Source: Flavobacterium hydrocarbonoxydans
GTDB lineage: Bacteria; Bacteroidota; Bacteroidia; Flavobacteriales; Flavobacteriaceae
DNA: 64,000 nt
NCBI RefSeq assembly: GCF_009789235.1
Contig: NZ_WSTB01000003.1
Coordinates: 1-64,000, forward strand
Direction: 5' to 3'
In this document: positions 6,756 to 16,095 of the stretch, one piece after another
How positions within the stretch are numbered: position 1 is the first letter of the stretch
Layout: every line of letters begins with the position of its first letter
Program-made: the position numbers and the translations under genes
The notes under the pieces: generated by a model
Seen by the model: the letters and a program-made list of their open reading frames with translations, nothing else
The model's database searches: none
Told to the model about the DNA's origin: nothing

Positions 6756-8909
6756 CTATAAGTTATCTTCTCTTTCCCAATAACGATGATCGCCTAAAGC
6801 ATGAATAAAGGCACCAGCGAGATTTTCATCGGCAAATTTATCACTCAAAAGTATTCCGGAATCTTTATTTACCTTATCCTCTTTTCGCTCGATTAGCATG
6901 ATAATTTCTGACCCTTCGCCTTCGCCAGCAATAAATTTACAATGGGCATAAGAATCGGTTAGGAATTCTTTTACTTCCTTTAGATTTTTTAAAGACAGAA
7001 TACCTTTTCCTCCTGGTACAAATACACCATCAAACAATACCGAAGAGGCAATCAAATAACTTTGATCGACTACAATTTCAGTACCTTCTTCAGCCACAAT
7101 AGTTCCTAAATGAGGTGCAATAATTATTGCTTTGGCACCAGCTTGTTTCAGTGCATTTTTCATATTATCTACTGAAGCTGCACTCACACCATCAGCACAT
7201 AAAAAAGCGATTTGTCTCGTGGCTATAGTCTTAGGATCTAAAGGCGTTTTCAGCATACTTAATGTATCTGATGTTTCAATAGATTGTTTTACGATTGTAG
7301 GTTCTTGTTTGCCTGAATCGTCTGCTCCTACTCCATGATTAATGGGTTTTTCAATATCTTTTGGAACTTCCATACCTAAAGATTTCGCTATTTTGGCAGT
7401 AAGTGTTTTATCCACTTTTGTCAATAAACCTAACATTCGCTCTCTAATAGATGGCGTTTCTACTTTTCCTAATTCAAATGATAATGCTTTCATAATGTGT
7501 TCTTGTTCTGTTGGTGTTTGACTTACATAAAAAAGTTTTGCCTGACTAAAATGATCCGAAAAACTAGCGCTGCGCTCACGCACTTTCGAAGCATCTATTC
7601 TTTCATTAAAACTGGCAAAACCACCTTCTTCGATTTTTGCCTGAAACGGACAGCCTCCCCCTAATGAATTAGGATGATAACTCACACGTCCAACAGGAAT
7701 TTCCTGACGCATGTGTCCGTCACGCTGATTGTTGTGCATAGGCGCCACCGTACGATTAATAGGGATTTCATGAAAATTAGGACTTCCTAATCTTGACAAT
7801 TGTGTATCCGTATAAGAAAATAATCTTCCTTGCAATAAAGGATCATTTGTAAAGTCTATTCCGGGTACAACATGTCCTGGATGAAAAGCAACCTGCTCTG
7901 TTTCTGCAAAAAAGTTATCTGGGTTTCTATTCAAAACCATCTTTCCGATAAGGGTTACCGGAACTAATTCCTCAGGAACTAATTTTGTTGGATCCAGCAA
8001 ATCAAAATCATATTTATGTTCATCCGCTTCAGGAATAATTTGAACACCTAATTCCCATTCTGGAAAATTCCCTCCATCAATCGCTTCCCACAAATCCTGT
8101 CTGTGAAAATCAGAATTTTTACCTGATATTTTTTGCGCTTCATCCCATACAACAGCATGAGTTCCTAGTTTTGGTTTCCAATGAAATTTTACAAAATGTG
8201 ATTCATTATTTTTATTGATGAATCTAAAAGTATGAACACCAAAACCTTCCATCATTCGTAAACTTCTCGGAATAGCTCTGTCACTCATTACCCACATAAT
8301 CATGTGCATCGATTCCGGCATTAGAGAAATAAAATCCCAAAAGGTATCATGGGCCGATGCTGCCTGTGGCATTTCATGATGAGGTTCGGGTTTTACAGCA
8401 TGAATAAGATCTGGAAATTTCATAGCATCCTGAATAAAGAATACAGGCATATTGTTTCCTACCAAATCATAATTACCCTGCTGCGTATAAAACTTAACAG
8501 AGAATCCACGTACATCACGGGCCAAATCTGTTGAGCCGCGTGAGCCTGCAACCGTAGAAAACCGAACAAAAACAGGAGTTTTAATAGAAGTATCGTTTAA
8601 AAATTCTGCTTTTGTAAATTTTTCCATTGATTTATATAACTCAAAATAACCATGTGCTGCAGAACCTCTTGCATGTACTATTCGTTCTGGAATACGCTCA
8701 TGATCAAAATGGGTTATCTTTTCTCTCAGAATAAAATCTTCCAGTAATGAAGGACCTCTTTCACCCGCTTTTAAGGAATTGTTATTGTCATTAATTTTAA
8801 CTCCCTGATTGGTTGTCAGAAATTGATTTTCTGCATTAGACTTATTGATTTCTAAGTCTTTTTGTTTCTCATCAGCGTAATCCTCTTTGTTTTTGTTTGC
8901 GTTTTTCAT
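6756..8909 (-). CDS. katE: Large-subunit heme catalase, HPII type
   Basis: A 717-residue monofunctional catalase decomposing H2O2. The catalytic His79 lies in ERIVHARGSAAHG, the distal Asn in DLVGNNMPVFF (152-153), and the proximal heme-ligand Tyr366 in GRLFSYTDTQLSRLG. Residues ~560-717 form the DJ-1/PfpI-like C-terminal domain typical of large-subunit catalases such as E. coli KatE (AFLCADGVSAASVDNMKNAL, FVPGGKGI). The N-terminal ~45 residues are a polar extension. It is probably cytoplasmic, as no signal peptide is seen. It is divergent from the acidic gene at 9162, whose upstream element may serve both directions. Confidence 0.96.
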   Translation of the reverse strand: MKNANKNKEDYADEKQKDLEINKSNAENQFLTTNQGVKINDNNNSLKAGERGPSLLEDFILREKITHFDHERIPERIVHARGSAAHGYFELYKSMEKFTKAEFLNDTSIKTPVFVRFSTVAGSRGSTDLARDVRGFSVKFYTQQGNYDLVGNNMPVFFIQDAMKFPDLIHAVKPEPHHEMPQAASAHDTFWDFISLMPESMHMIMWVMSDRAIPRSLRMMEGFGVHTFRFINKNNESHFVKFHWKPKLGTHAVVWDEAQKISGKNSDFHRQDLWEAIDGGNFPEWELGVQIIPEADEHKYDFDLLDPTKLVPEELVPVTLIGKMVLNRNPDNFFAETEQVAFHPGHVVPGIDFTNDPLLQGRLFSYTDTQLSRLGSPNFHEIPINRTVAPMHNNQRDGHMRQEIPVGRVSYHPNSLGGGCPFQAKIEEGGFASFNERIDASKVRERSASFSDHFSQAKLFYVSQTPTEQEHIMKALSFELGKVETPSIRERMLGLLTKVDKTLTAKIAKSLGMEVPKDIEKPINHGVGADDSGKQEPTIVKQSIETSDTLSMLKTPLDPKTIATRQIAFLCADGVSAASVDNMKNALKQAGAKAIIIAPHLGTIVAEEGTEIVVDQSYLIASSVLFDGVFVPGGKGILSLKNLKEVKEFLTDSYAHCKFIAGEGEGSEIIMLIERKEDKVNKDSGILLSDKFADENLAGAFIHALGDHRYWEREDNL

Positions 8910-9047
8910 CTCTTTTTAATTTAATATTCTTTTGAAGTGTTTATTAACTCTGACTATTTCACCCAACATATATAGTGTGAAAAATTTTAAATTATCATCA
9001 GATAAAAGTAATCTGTTTCTGTAGGGTTGTGTTATATGATTCCCCAC

Positions 9048-9078
9048 TAAAGTTCTATGATAAACACCTGTTAATTAT
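9048..9078. promoter_or_regulatory. 31-bp element shared with 6200-6230
   Basis: Second copy of the element described at 6200-6230, at identical distances from the -7 box and start codon of the acidic gene to its right. It lies 139 bp upstream of the catalase start on the other strand. Confidence 0.6.
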
Positions 9079-9125
9079 GCAATTAGACATAATAATTCTG
9101 TAAGAAATTTTACTAAGTAAGCCTT

Positions 9126-9133
9126 TAGCTTTG
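9126..9133 (+). promoter_or_regulatory. Candidate -7 box of the acidic gene at 9162
   Basis: TAGCTTTG fits TAnnTTTG and ends 29 bp before the ATG, matching the arrangement at 6278-6285. Confidence 0.55.
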
Positions 9134-9161
9134 TACTATATAAACATTAAAAATCACAATC

Positions 9162-9710
9162 ATGAATACTACAGAACAAGCAAACAGAAATAGTATAGGT
9201 AATAGAGATCCTAGAAACACAAGTCAGGATAAAACCGATAAAAACACGCTTATGAACGAAGAATTGTATGATATCGACAAAATCAAAATGTCAGATAATG
9301 ATAATAAGGAAATTGCTGAGCGTGGTTATACCATTAGAAACGGATACGACCCTAACAGACCTAATCCGGAGCAGGATCAGGTAACCAATGATGAGGATGA
9401 TTTAGACGATCTGGACGATGATTTTCATACCGACAGAGATCTTGAGGATGATGATCTGATTGAAGAAGATTTAGAAGATGATGATCTTGTAGAAGAAGAT
9501 TTGGATCTGGACGGTGATGAATTAAACACAGTTAATGATGAATTTGATAATCCTTCAGATGTAACAAATGGTGATTTTAATGAAACCGAAGAAGATCTTG
9601 AAGATATCGATCAGGATGACGAAGAGGAAGAAGATTTTGAAGAAATTATTGAAATTGAAGAAGATGAGCAAGAGGAAGATTATCCTGCAAATGATCCAAG
9701 AAAATTCTAA
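9162..9710 (+). CDS. Highly acidic low-complexity protein
   Basis: A 182-residue protein. Residues 1-75 are polar, Asn-rich and contain IAERGYTIRNGYDPNRPNP; residues ~76-175 are largely Asp/Glu with repeated DDLIEEDLEDDDLVEEDL blocks. It has no signal peptide or membrane span. It is predicted to be disordered and strongly negative. Its promoter region matches that of the other acidic gene at 6314, so the two are probably co-regulated with the adjoining stress genes. Function unknown. Confidence 0.7.
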   Translation: MNTTEQANRNSIGNRDPRNTSQDKTDKNTLMNEELYDIDKIKMSDNDNKEIAERGYTIRNGYDPNRPNPEQDQVTNDEDDLDDLDDDFHTDRDLEDDDLIEEDLEDDDLVEEDLDLDGDELNTVNDEFDNPSDVTNGDFNETEEDLEDIDQDDEEEEDFEEIIEIEEDEQEEDYPANDPRKF

Positions 9711-9733
9711 ATTTCTCTCAGAAAATTGCGCAT

Positions 9734-9767
9734 AAAAAAACCGTTAATCACTTAACGGTTTTTTTAT
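9734..9767. terminator. Hairpin terminator, bidirectional
   Basis: Stem AAACCGTTAA/TTAACGGTTT, four-base loop, A7 and T7 flanks. It separates the convergent acidic gene and acs. Confidence 0.9.
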
Positions 9768-9780
9768 GTTTAAATAAAAT

Positions 9781-11691
9781 TTAAGCAATTCTATCTTTCA
9801 TGATTTCTTCAACAACTTCAGGATTTAATAAGGTGGAAGTATCTCCAAAATTAGAAAAATCTCCTTCAGCTATTTTACGTAAAATTCTACGCATGATTTT
9901 TCCGGAACGTGTTTTTGGTAAACCAGAAACGAATTGAATTTTATCCAATTTTGCAATTGGTCCAATATGATCCGCAATATACTGATTGATTTCTTTTGTC
10001 AGGTTCTCTTTATTACGAACTTCTCCTGTTTCTTTCAGGATCACATAGCCGTACAGAGCATTTCCTTTTATTTCATGAGGGAAACCAACAATGGCAGATT
10101 CTGCAACTGCCTGGTGCTCATTGATAGCATCTTCGATAGGTGCAGTTCCTAAGTTGTGACCGGAAACAATCACCACATCATCTACTCTACCTGTAATTCT
10201 ATAATATCCTACTTCATCTCTTAATGCACCATCACCTGTAAAATATTTCCCTGGAAAGGCAGAAAAATAAGTGTCTTTATAGCGTTCGTGATCTCCCCAG
10301 ATAGTTCTGGCAATTCCTGGCCATGGAAATTTAATACACAAACTTCCAACTACCTGATTTCCTTCGATTTCATTGCGCTTTTCGTCCATTAAAACGGGCT
10401 GAATTCCCGGTAATGGCAAAGTAGCGTAGGTTGGTTTTGTAGGTGTCACGAAAGCAATTGGCGAAATCATAATTCCACCTGTTTCGGTTTGCCACCACGT
10501 ATCAACCACTGGACATCTTTTATCTCCTACGTGGTCATTAAACCAGTGCCAGGCTTCTTCATTGATTGGTTCTCCAACAGATCCAATAACTTTAAGTGAT
10601 TTCAAAGGATATTTCTGAATATAATCTAAGCTTTCTTTGGCTAACGAACGAATTGCAGTTGGCGCAGTATAAAATTGTGTGATTTTATGTTTTTCGATAA
10701 TATCCCAGAAACGGCTGAAATCTGGATATGAAGGTACACCTTCAAAAATTACAGTTGTCCCTCCGTTTAGTAATGGTCCGTATAAAATATAAGAATGTCC
10801 TGTAATCCAGCCAATATCGGCCGTACACCAGAAAATATCATTTTCTTCGTGACTGAAAACATTTTTAAAAGTATAAGCGGTATAAACCATATATCCAGCT
10901 GTAGTATGTACCATACCTTTTGGTTTTCCTGTAGATCCGGAAGTATATAAAATAAATAAGGGATCTTCAGCGTCCATAATTTCAGCAACACTATTATCAA
11001 GAGCATTGTCTAATAAAGGCTGCAACCAGGAATCACGGCCTTCTTTCATCTTCACTTCGTTTTGGGTTCTTTTAGCTACCAAAACTTTAGTTACAGAAGG
11101 ACAAGTTTCTAATGCTTCGTCTATAATCCCTTTAAGGTCAATCGTTTTGTTTCCTCTATAACCTCCATCAGAAGTAATAACCATTTTACATTCGCAATCA
11201 TTAATTCTGGCAGAAACTGCAGAAGCTGAAAATCCTGCAAAAATCACCGAGTGAATAGCACCAATTCTGGCACAGGCTAATACTGAAACTGCCAGCTCAG
11301 GAATCATTGGTAAATAAATACAAACACGGTCACCTTTTTTAACTCCCTGTTCACGAAGAACATTCGACATTTTAGAAACTCTTTCGTATAATTCGTTGTA
11401 GGTTATATGTATAGCAGTTTCAGAAGGATCATTTGGTTCGAAAATTATCGCTGTTTTTTCTCCTCTTTTACTTAAATGTCTATCAATACAGTTTTTGGTA
11501 ATGTTTACTTTTGCTTCTGTAAACCATTTTACTTCGGCATCAGCCATATTAAAATCAACAACTTTATCCCATTGTTGGTACCATGTAAAATTTTCTTCAG
11601 CTATTTTTCCCCAAAATTTTCTTGGCTCTCTTATTGACTTATTGTAATGTTTAAAATATTGTTCTAAATTTTCAATTTTATAATAACTCAT
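9781..11691 (-). CDS. acs: Acetyl-CoA synthetase
   Basis: A 636-residue AMP-forming ligase converting acetate, ATP and CoA to acetyl-CoA. Seen: the phosphate loop YTSGSTGKPKGMVHT, the adenine-site DTWWQTETGG, the YFTGDGA and GRVDDVVIVSGHN hinge region, and the C-terminal LPKTRSGKIMRRILRKIA with the Lys that is acetylated in enterobacterial Acs. The start chosen is the Met at 11689-11691 (MSYYKIENLEQYF), where similarity to the family begins; an upstream in-frame Met at 11778 would add 29 AT-rich-coded residues with no family match. Transcribed alone, downstream of the ilv operon on the same strand. Confidence 0.95.
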   Translation of the reverse strand: MSYYKIENLEQYFKHYNKSIREPRKFWGKIAEENFTWYQQWDKVVDFNMADAEVKWFTEAKVNITKNCIDRHLSKRGEKTAIIFEPNDPSETAIHITYNELYERVSKMSNVLREQGVKKGDRVCIYLPMIPELAVSVLACARIGAIHSVIFAGFSASAVSARINDCECKMVITSDGGYRGNKTIDLKGIIDEALETCPSVTKVLVAKRTQNEVKMKEGRDSWLQPLLDNALDNSVAEIMDAEDPLFILYTSGSTGKPKGMVHTTAGYMVYTAYTFKNVFSHEENDIFWCTADIGWITGHSYILYGPLLNGGTTVIFEGVPSYPDFSRFWDIIEKHKITQFYTAPTAIRSLAKESLDYIQKYPLKSLKVIGSVGEPINEEAWHWFNDHVGDKRCPVVDTWWQTETGGIMISPIAFVTPTKPTYATLPLPGIQPVLMDEKRNEIEGNQVVGSLCIKFPWPGIARTIWGDHERYKDTYFSAFPGKYFTGDGALRDEVGYYRITGRVDDVVIVSGHNLGTAPIEDAINEHQAVAESAIVGFPHEIKGNALYGYVILKETGEVRNKENLTKEINQYIADHIGPIAKLDKIQFVSGLPKTRSGKIMRRILRKIAEGDFSNFGDTSTLLNPEVVEEIMKDRIA

Positions 11692-11850
11692 AGTTTGTGG
11701 AATTTTTTTTATAAATGTATTAAATATCAACGTATTCTTAAAATTATTTAATTCATAAATTTTATCAAAAAAAAACACATAATAAATAAAATATCGTCTT
11801 TTTATGTATTTAATATAAAATTTTGCTTTTTAAGTAAATAGTCGTATTGC

Positions 11851-11884
11851 AAAAAAGGCATGATAAATAAATACCATGCCTTTT
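11851..11884. terminator. Hairpin terminator downstream of the ilv operon
   Basis: Stem AAAAGGCATG/CATGCCTTTT, with an extra T run on the minus strand, 302 bp after ilvC. It probably ends ilv transcription before acs. Confidence 0.65.
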
Positions 11885-12029
11885 AATTTTAACAATTTCA
11901 ATAACAATTAATTTTGTAATTCTGTATTACACGGCTTTTTCCATTTTGAAAATAGCAGCATCTTAATTAATCAAAATAGAAATTATACAAGTACATCAAA
12001 CTAATGTACCCCAATAATTAGGGATTACC

Positions 12030-12064
12030 TTCACTTAACTTATACCTCACAGAAGTTAAGTGAA
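12030..12064. repeat. Perfect 12-bp inverted repeat
   Basis: Arms TTCACTTAACTT and AAGTTAAGTGAA with an 11-bp spacer. There is no adjoining U-tract, so it is not an obvious terminator; it could be an operator for acs or a 3'-UTR structure. Confidence 0.6.
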
Positions 12065-12185
12065 TGCAATATGCATCTATATCCATATTATCTTAATAAG
12101 TGCTTACTAATTCAAAATATTACATAAAACAGAGATACAGTGCAAATCCCATCACACCCGAATGTGTGGTAATTCCCAATTTATA

Positions 12186-13655
12186 TTATCCAATTTTTTT
12201 CATTGCAGTCATAGACTCTCTCAACCAAGCTCCTACTTCTTCGATAGGATGCTGACGAATTTCTTTGTTTACTGCTATTAATACAGCATTATCTACTCCA
12301 TTTGAAGTTGAGAATGGCTTACCAATTATATTTGTTTCCACCTTTTTCATAAACTCAGTCAATAATGGTTTACAAGCGTGATCGAATAAATAACAACCAT
12401 ATTCAGCAGTATCAGAAATTACACGGTTCATTTCGAACAATTTTTTTCTTGCTATTGTATTTGCAATCAATGGCAATTCGTGTAATGATTCATAATAAGC
12501 TGATTCTTCTATAATTCCAGCTTCAGTCATTGTTTCAAAAGCCAATTCAACACCAGCTTTTACCATTGCAATCATCAAAACGCCATTATCAAAATATTCT
12601 TGCTCAGAAATTGGTGCCTCTTGTGGTGCTGTTTTCTCAAAGTTAGTTTCTCCTGTAGCGGCTCTCCATTTCAATAAATTTACATCATCATTCGCCCAGT
12701 CAATCATCATTGTTCTTGAGAATTCTCCTGAAATAATATCATCCTGGTGTTTTTGGAACAACGGACGCATAATATCTTTTAATTCTTCAGCCAATTCGTA
12801 AGCTTCAATTTTTGAAGGATTGTTTAAACGATCCATCATATTGGTGATTCCACCGTGTTTCAAAGCTTCAGTAATAGTTTCCCATCCGTATTGAATTAGT
12901 TTTGAAGCATAAGCTTTATCAATTCCTTTTTCAACCATTTTATCAAAACATAAAATAGATCCTGTTTGCAATAATCCGCAAAGGATAGTTTGCTCACCCA
13001 TTAAATCTGATTTTACTTCAGCAACAAAAGATGATTTCAAAACTCCTGCTTTATGACCTCCAGTTGCTACAGCGTACGCTTTTGCCTGATCTAAACCTAG
13101 GCCATTTGGATCATTTTCAGGGTGAACAGCGATAAGTGTTGGTACACCAAAACCTCTCTTATATTCTTCACGTACCTCAGAACCTGGACATTTAGGCGCA
13201 CACATGATAACCGTAATATCTTTACGGATTTGCATTCCTTCTTCAACAATGTTAAAACCATGAGAGTATGCTAAAGTCGAACCATTTTTCATTAATGGCA
13301 TAATTGCAGTTACAACCGCAGTATGTTGTTTATCTGGTGTAAGATTACAAACTAAATCAGCAGTAGGAATCAATTCTTCATAAGTACCAACTTTAAATCC
13401 ATTATCTGCAGCATTCATGAAAGAAGCTCTCTTTTGAGCAATAGCTTCAGGGCGTAATGCGTAAGAAATATCTAAACCTGAATCTCTCATGTTTAAACCT
13501 TGATTCAAACCTTGTGCACCACAACCTACGATGACAACTTTTTTTCCTGCTAATGCTGCAATTCCATTTGCAAATTCAGATTGCTCCATAAATTCGCAAA
13601 CTCCTAATTGTTCTAATTGTAATCTAAGTGGTAATGTGTTGAAATAATTTGCCAT
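12186..13655 (-). CDS. ilvC: Ketol-acid reductoisomerase (class II)
   Basis: A 489-residue NADPH-dependent enzyme of valine, leucine and isoleucine synthesis, acting on acetolactate and acetohydroxybutyrate. The Rossmann segment is [20 protein letters not shown], followed by the KARI signature [19 protein letters not shown]. The length near 490 and the duplicated C-terminal knotted domain mark the class II (E. coli-like) form. Last gene of ilvD-ilvB-ilvN-ilvC; 18 bp separate it from ilvN, so it is in the attenuator-controlled operon. Confidence 0.96.
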   Translation of the reverse strand: MANYFNTLPLRLQLEQLGVCEFMEQSEFANGIAALAGKKVVIVGCGAQGLNQGLNMRDSGLDISYALRPEAIAQKRASFMNAADNGFKVGTYEELIPTADLVCNLTPDKQHTAVVTAIMPLMKNGSTLAYSHGFNIVEEGMQIRKDITVIMCAPKCPGSEVREEYKRGFGVPTLIAVHPENDPNGLGLDQAKAYAVATGGHKAGVLKSSFVAEVKSDLMGEQTILCGLLQTGSILCFDKMVEKGIDKAYASKLIQYGWETITEALKHGGITNMMDRLNNPSKIEAYELAEELKDIMRPLFQKHQDDIISGEFSRTMMIDWANDDVNLLKWRAATGETNFEKTAPQEAPISEQEYFDNGVLMIAMVKAGVELAFETMTEAGIIEESAYYESLHELPLIANTIARKKLFEMNRVISDTAEYGCYLFDHACKPLLTEFMKKVETNIIGKPFSTSNGVDNAVLIAVNKEIRQHPIEEVGAWLRESMTAMKKIG

Positions 13656-13673
13656 TTTTAATTTTAATTTTAT

Positions 13674-14198
13674 TTATTTTAATTCGTTTAACAATAATGA
13701 AGAAATTTCCATCTTTTCCTTAGAAACAGAAATTCTTCCGGAACGCACAAACTGCATAATGCCGTAAGGTTTAAATTTTGCGTATAATTCTTCTATTTCA
13801 GAACGTCTTCCAGATTTTGAAACCACGAAAAAATCACGAGAAACGGTTACAATTGTTGATTGACTCTCTTTGATGATATTCTGAATTTGTTTTTCATCAA
13901 ATAACAAACTTGAAGCAATTTTAAAAAGCGCATTTTCCAGATAAATTGTCTCTTCATCTGTGTGATAAAATGCTTTTATAACCTCTATTTGTTTTTCTAT
14001 TTGTCCCACAATATTCTGAACCCATTTTTCTGTTGTCTCTACAACTATTATAAATCTTGAAACATTTTCTATTTCTGATTCTGAAACGTTTAGACTTAAT
14101 ATATTAATGTGACGCTTTAAGAATATTCCTGATATTCTATTCAATAAACCCACATTATTTTCTGAATATACCGATATGGTAAATGTTTTATCTTCCAT
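13674..14198 (-). CDS. ilvN: Acetolactate synthase small (regulatory) subunit
   Basis: A 174-residue regulatory subunit. The N-terminal ACT domain reads TISVYSENNVGLLNRISGIF and RHINILSLNVSESE, where valine binds in relatives to give feedback inhibition. The C-terminal half (residues ~80-174) matches the small-subunit C-terminal domain that activates IlvB. It lies between ilvB (78 bp upstream) and ilvC. The name ilvH is also used for this family. Confidence 0.93.
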   Translation of the reverse strand: MEDKTFTISVYSENNVGLLNRISGIFLKRHINILSLNVSESEIENVSRFIIVVETTEKWVQNIVGQIEKQIEVIKAFYHTDEETIYLENALFKIASSLLFDEKQIQNIIKESQSTIVTVSRDFFVVSKSGRRSEIEELYAKFKPYGIMQFVRSGRISVSKEKMEISSLLLNELK

Positions 14199-14276
14199 GT
14201 TATTTTTTAGTTTTTTTTGTTTCAGGTTTCAAGTTTCATGTTGATGAGAACTTGAAATCTGAAACTTGAAACTTTT

Positions 14277-16055
14277 TTAGCTTAATCTAATATCAGAAAC
14301 ACTAGCTCCTGTTGGAATCATTGGAAATACGTTGTTTTCTTTCTCTACCATAACTTCCAGGAAATAAGAATCTTTTGAAGCCATCATTTCGGCAACAGCT
14401 GCATCCAAATCCTCTCTTTTGGTTACTTTTTTAGCTTTGATGTAATATCCTTCTGCAATCGCAACAAAATTTGGATTGATCATATTAGTTGAAGCATATC
14501 GGTTATCAAAAAACAATTCTTGCCATTGACGAACCATTCCTAAGAATTCATTATTTAAGATTACAATTTTTACAGGAACTTTCGTTTGAAAAATAGTACC
14601 TAACTCCTGAATCGTCATCTGAAAACCTCCGTCTCCAATAATAGCAACTACTTCACGATCCGGTCTTCCCATTTTAGCTCCAATTGCTGCTGGAAGCGCA
14701 AATCCCATTGTTCCTAAACCTCCAGAAGTAACATTACTTTTGGTTTGATTAAATTTAGCATAACGGCAAGCAAACATTTGATGTTGTCCAACATCCGAAA
14801 CGATTATAGCATCACCTTTTGAGTGTTTGTTAATCATTTCCATAGTTTCACCCATCGAAATTCCTTTACCATTCGTTGGATTTAATTCTTCTTTTATAAC
14901 CGAATCAAATTCAATTTTATCTTTTATTTTGAATTCATTATGCCAGGACTCATGAGAATTTTTCTCAATCAAAGGCAATAACGCTGTCAAAGCTTCTTTT
15001 AAATCTCCTAAAACAGCTACTTCCGTTTTTACATTTTTATCAACTTCTGCTGGATCAATTTCGAAGTGAATTACTTTTGCTTGTTTTGCATAAGTATTCA
15101 AATTTCCAGTAACGCGGTCATCAAAACGCATTCCTAATGCAATTAAAACATCGCATTCGTTAGTCAATAAATTAGGCCCGTAATTTCCGTGCATTCCTAG
15201 CATTCCCACATTTAATGAATGATCTGTTGGTAAAGCCGAAAGCCCTAGAATTGTCCATGCTGCCGGAACTCCTGATTTTTCGATTAAAGCTTTCAATTCA
15301 GCTTCAGCCTGACTTAAAATAACACCTTGTCCAAAAACAATAAATGGTTTTTTAGCCGAATTAATCAAAGCAGCAGCTTCTGCAACTTTGTCTAAATTCA
15401 ATTTTGGAACTGGATGATAACTTCTAATCGAAGTACATTTTTCGTAACTAAATTCGAACTCATCAAACTGAGCATTTTTTGTAATATCAATCAATACAGG
15501 TCCTGGACGACCAGAACGTGCAATATAAAATGCTTTTGCAATAATTTCCGGTATCTCAGAAGCTTCTGTAACCTGGTAATTCCATTTGGTTACAGGAGTC
15601 GAAATTCCGATAATATCTGTTTCCTGAAAAGCATCAGAACCTAACAAATGTTTCCCAACCTGACCTGTAATACAAACCATTGGTGTAGAATCAATTTGTG
15701 CATCAGCAATTCCTGTCACTAAATTTGTAGCTCCTGGTCCAGAAGTAGCTATTGCTACACCTACTTTTCCTGTTGCTCTTGCATACCCTTGAGCTGCGTG
15801 CGTTGCACCTTGTTCGTGACGTACTAAAACATGGTGTAATTGATCCTGAAACTTATACAATTCGTCGTAAACAGGCATGATTGCTCCTCCAGGATAACCA
15901 TAAACCAAGTCAACTCCTTCTGCTAATAAACATCTTATAACGGCTTCAGCGCCTGATATTTTTATTTTTCCCATGTTGGTAATTTTTTCTTCACTCTTAT
16001 TTTCTAATGAAATAGAGTTGAGATCTATATTGTTTTTTTCCAATAATTCTTCCAT
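14277..16055 (-). CDS. ilvB: Acetolactate synthase large (catalytic) subunit
   Basis: A 592-residue thiamine-diphosphate/FAD enzyme condensing pyruvate with pyruvate or 2-oxobutyrate. The catalytic Glu is Glu81 in VRHEQGATHAAQGYAR; the ThDP/Mg motif is GDGGFQMTIQELGT followed by NNEFLGMVRQWQ. The start at 16053-16055 (MEELLEKN) was chosen because the longest frame (Met at 16127) would overlap ilvD by 32 bp; a further candidate start is the Met at 15974 (MGKIKISGAEA), where family similarity begins. A plain E. coli-like N-terminus would support that shorter form. Confidence 0.95.
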   Translation of the reverse strand: MEELLEKNNIDLNSISLENKSEEKITNMGKIKISGAEAVIRCLLAEGVDLVYGYPGGAIMPVYDELYKFQDQLHHVLVRHEQGATHAAQGYARATGKVGVAIATSGPGATNLVTGIADAQIDSTPMVCITGQVGKHLLGSDAFQETDIIGISTPVTKWNYQVTEASEIPEIIAKAFYIARSGRPGPVLIDITKNAQFDEFEFSYEKCTSIRSYHPVPKLNLDKVAEAAALINSAKKPFIVFGQGVILSQAEAELKALIEKSGVPAAWTILGLSALPTDHSLNVGMLGMHGNYGPNLLTNECDVLIALGMRFDDRVTGNLNTYAKQAKVIHFEIDPAEVDKNVKTEVAVLGDLKEALTALLPLIEKNSHESWHNEFKIKDKIEFDSVIKEELNPTNGKGISMGETMEMINKHSKGDAIIVSDVGQHQMFACRYAKFNQTKSNVTSGGLGTMGFALPAAIGAKMGRPDREVVAIIGDGGFQMTIQELGTIFQTKVPVKIVILNNEFLGMVRQWQELFFDNRYASTNMINPNFVAIAEGYYIKAKKVTKREDLDAAVAEMMASKDSYFLEVMVEKENNVFPMIPTGASVSDIRLS

Positions 16056-16095
16056 CTTTTTGATTTTTGAAATTGAATTTTGAAATTGTATTTTT

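Larger units (their letters stand above)
11692..12185. other. Gene-free gap between ilvC and acs with hairpins
   Basis: No credible gene. It holds a hairpin just after the ilvC stop (CACAC/GTGTG near 12150-12175), a perfect 12-bp inverted repeat at 12030-12064, and a terminator-like hairpin at 11851-11884. The acs promoter must lie in the part nearest 11691, but no clear TAnnTTTG box was found. Confidence 0.6.

Noticed and set aside
11692..11778. N-terminal extension of acetyl-CoA synthetase
   Set aside because: The extra 29 residues are encoded by AT-rich sequence with no family similarity; the Met at 11691 matches the family start.
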